A stretch of 64,000 nucleotides of DNA, taken from Pantoea agglomerans NBRC 102470. GTDB lineage: Bacteria > Pseudomonadota > Gammaproteobacteria > Enterobacterales > Enterobacteriaceae. The position numbers and the translations under genes are program-made. The notes below the pieces were generated by a model. The model saw only the letters and a program-made list of their open reading frames with translations, searched no databases and had not been told where the DNA came from. The stretch's first letter is position 1, and each line of letters starts with the position of its first letter. Below are positions 63,707 through 64,000 of this stretch, piece by piece. The stretch is taken from contig NZ_BCZA01000003.1 in assembly GCF_001598475.1 (NCBI RefSeq), positions 416,243-480,242 on the forward strand, in the 5' to 3' direction.

Positions 63707-64000
<294 letters not shown>

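Overview
The window looks like a chromosomal segment of an enterobacterium of the Erwiniaceae (Pantoea/Erwinia type). From about 16.4 kb to the right edge the core gene order is that of the 5-minute region of E. coli, read in reverse: proA-proB, phoE, crl, frsA, gpt, pepD, dinB, dpaA (yafK), yafJ, gmhA, fadE, yafV, tRNA-Asp, dnaQ, rnhA, yafS, gloB, mltD, yafD, yafC, tRNA-Asp, 5S and 23S rRNA. GC content is moderately high by eye. The genus is an inference; a 16S or core-gene comparison would settle it.

Left part (1-16 kb). A partial L-lactate permease gene (lldP) lies downstream of two LldR-type operators. Next come a CynX-like exporter, a divergent LysR regulator and a Tat-exported cytosine-deaminase-like amidohydrolase, then dbpA, a YgiW-family gene, and a chemotaxis pair (cheV and a methyl-accepting protein) with sigma-28-like promoters. 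A cspA-family cold-shock gene with a cold-box leader is followed directly by a zinc-ribbon microprotein gene of the YmcF/YnfQ type, which appears to start at ATT. From 11.35 to 16.05 kb is a compact phage-derived locus: an S24 repressor-like regulator, a 92-residue orphan, endolysin, holin, overlapping inner and outer spanins, and a beta-helix tailspike-like protein. No capsid, integrase or tail-assembly gene is present, so it may be a lysis-based release system (type 10 secretion-like) or a prophage remnant.

Middle part (16-41 kb). Housekeeping genes dominate. gpt carries an in-frame amber codon exactly at Trp134. A ribose-type ABC transporter operon of unknown substrate sits between pepD and dinB. 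Between fadE and yafV lies a nearly complete methionine salvage set, mtnK / mtnA / mtnDCB / mtnE plus the omega-amidase yafV. A MetJ-like operator lies between mtnK and mtnA, and two tandem ERIC elements lie between mtnB and mtnE. A 110-bp palindromic repeat occurs twice, at 20.25 and 34.6 kb, in opposite orientations and with covarying stems.

Right part (41-56.5 kb). A purine-ring (allantoin) nitrogen cluster resembling the Klebsiella hpx genes fills the space between yafV and a tRNA-Asp gene. Its parts are uraH-uraD-hpxK-hpxJ with an ABC transporter (hpxI-H-G-F), the RpiR-type regulator hpxU, the divergent hpxWXYZ operon, and puuE-hpxA-hpxS divergent from an NCS1 permease gene. Together they would import allantoin, racemise and open it to allantoate, release ammonia, transaminate ureidoglycine with glyoxylate, and hydrolyse the resulting oxalurate or oxamate. 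HpxX, HpxY and HpxZ resemble AtzG, AtzE and AtzH of cyanuric acid breakdown.

Right edge (56.5-64 kb). dnaQ/rnhA, yafS, gloB, mltD, yafD and yafC lead into the 3' end of an rRNA operon on the minus strand (23S partial, 5S, tRNA-Asp). Its 23S-5S spacer is unusually long and holds an ERIC-like palindrome.
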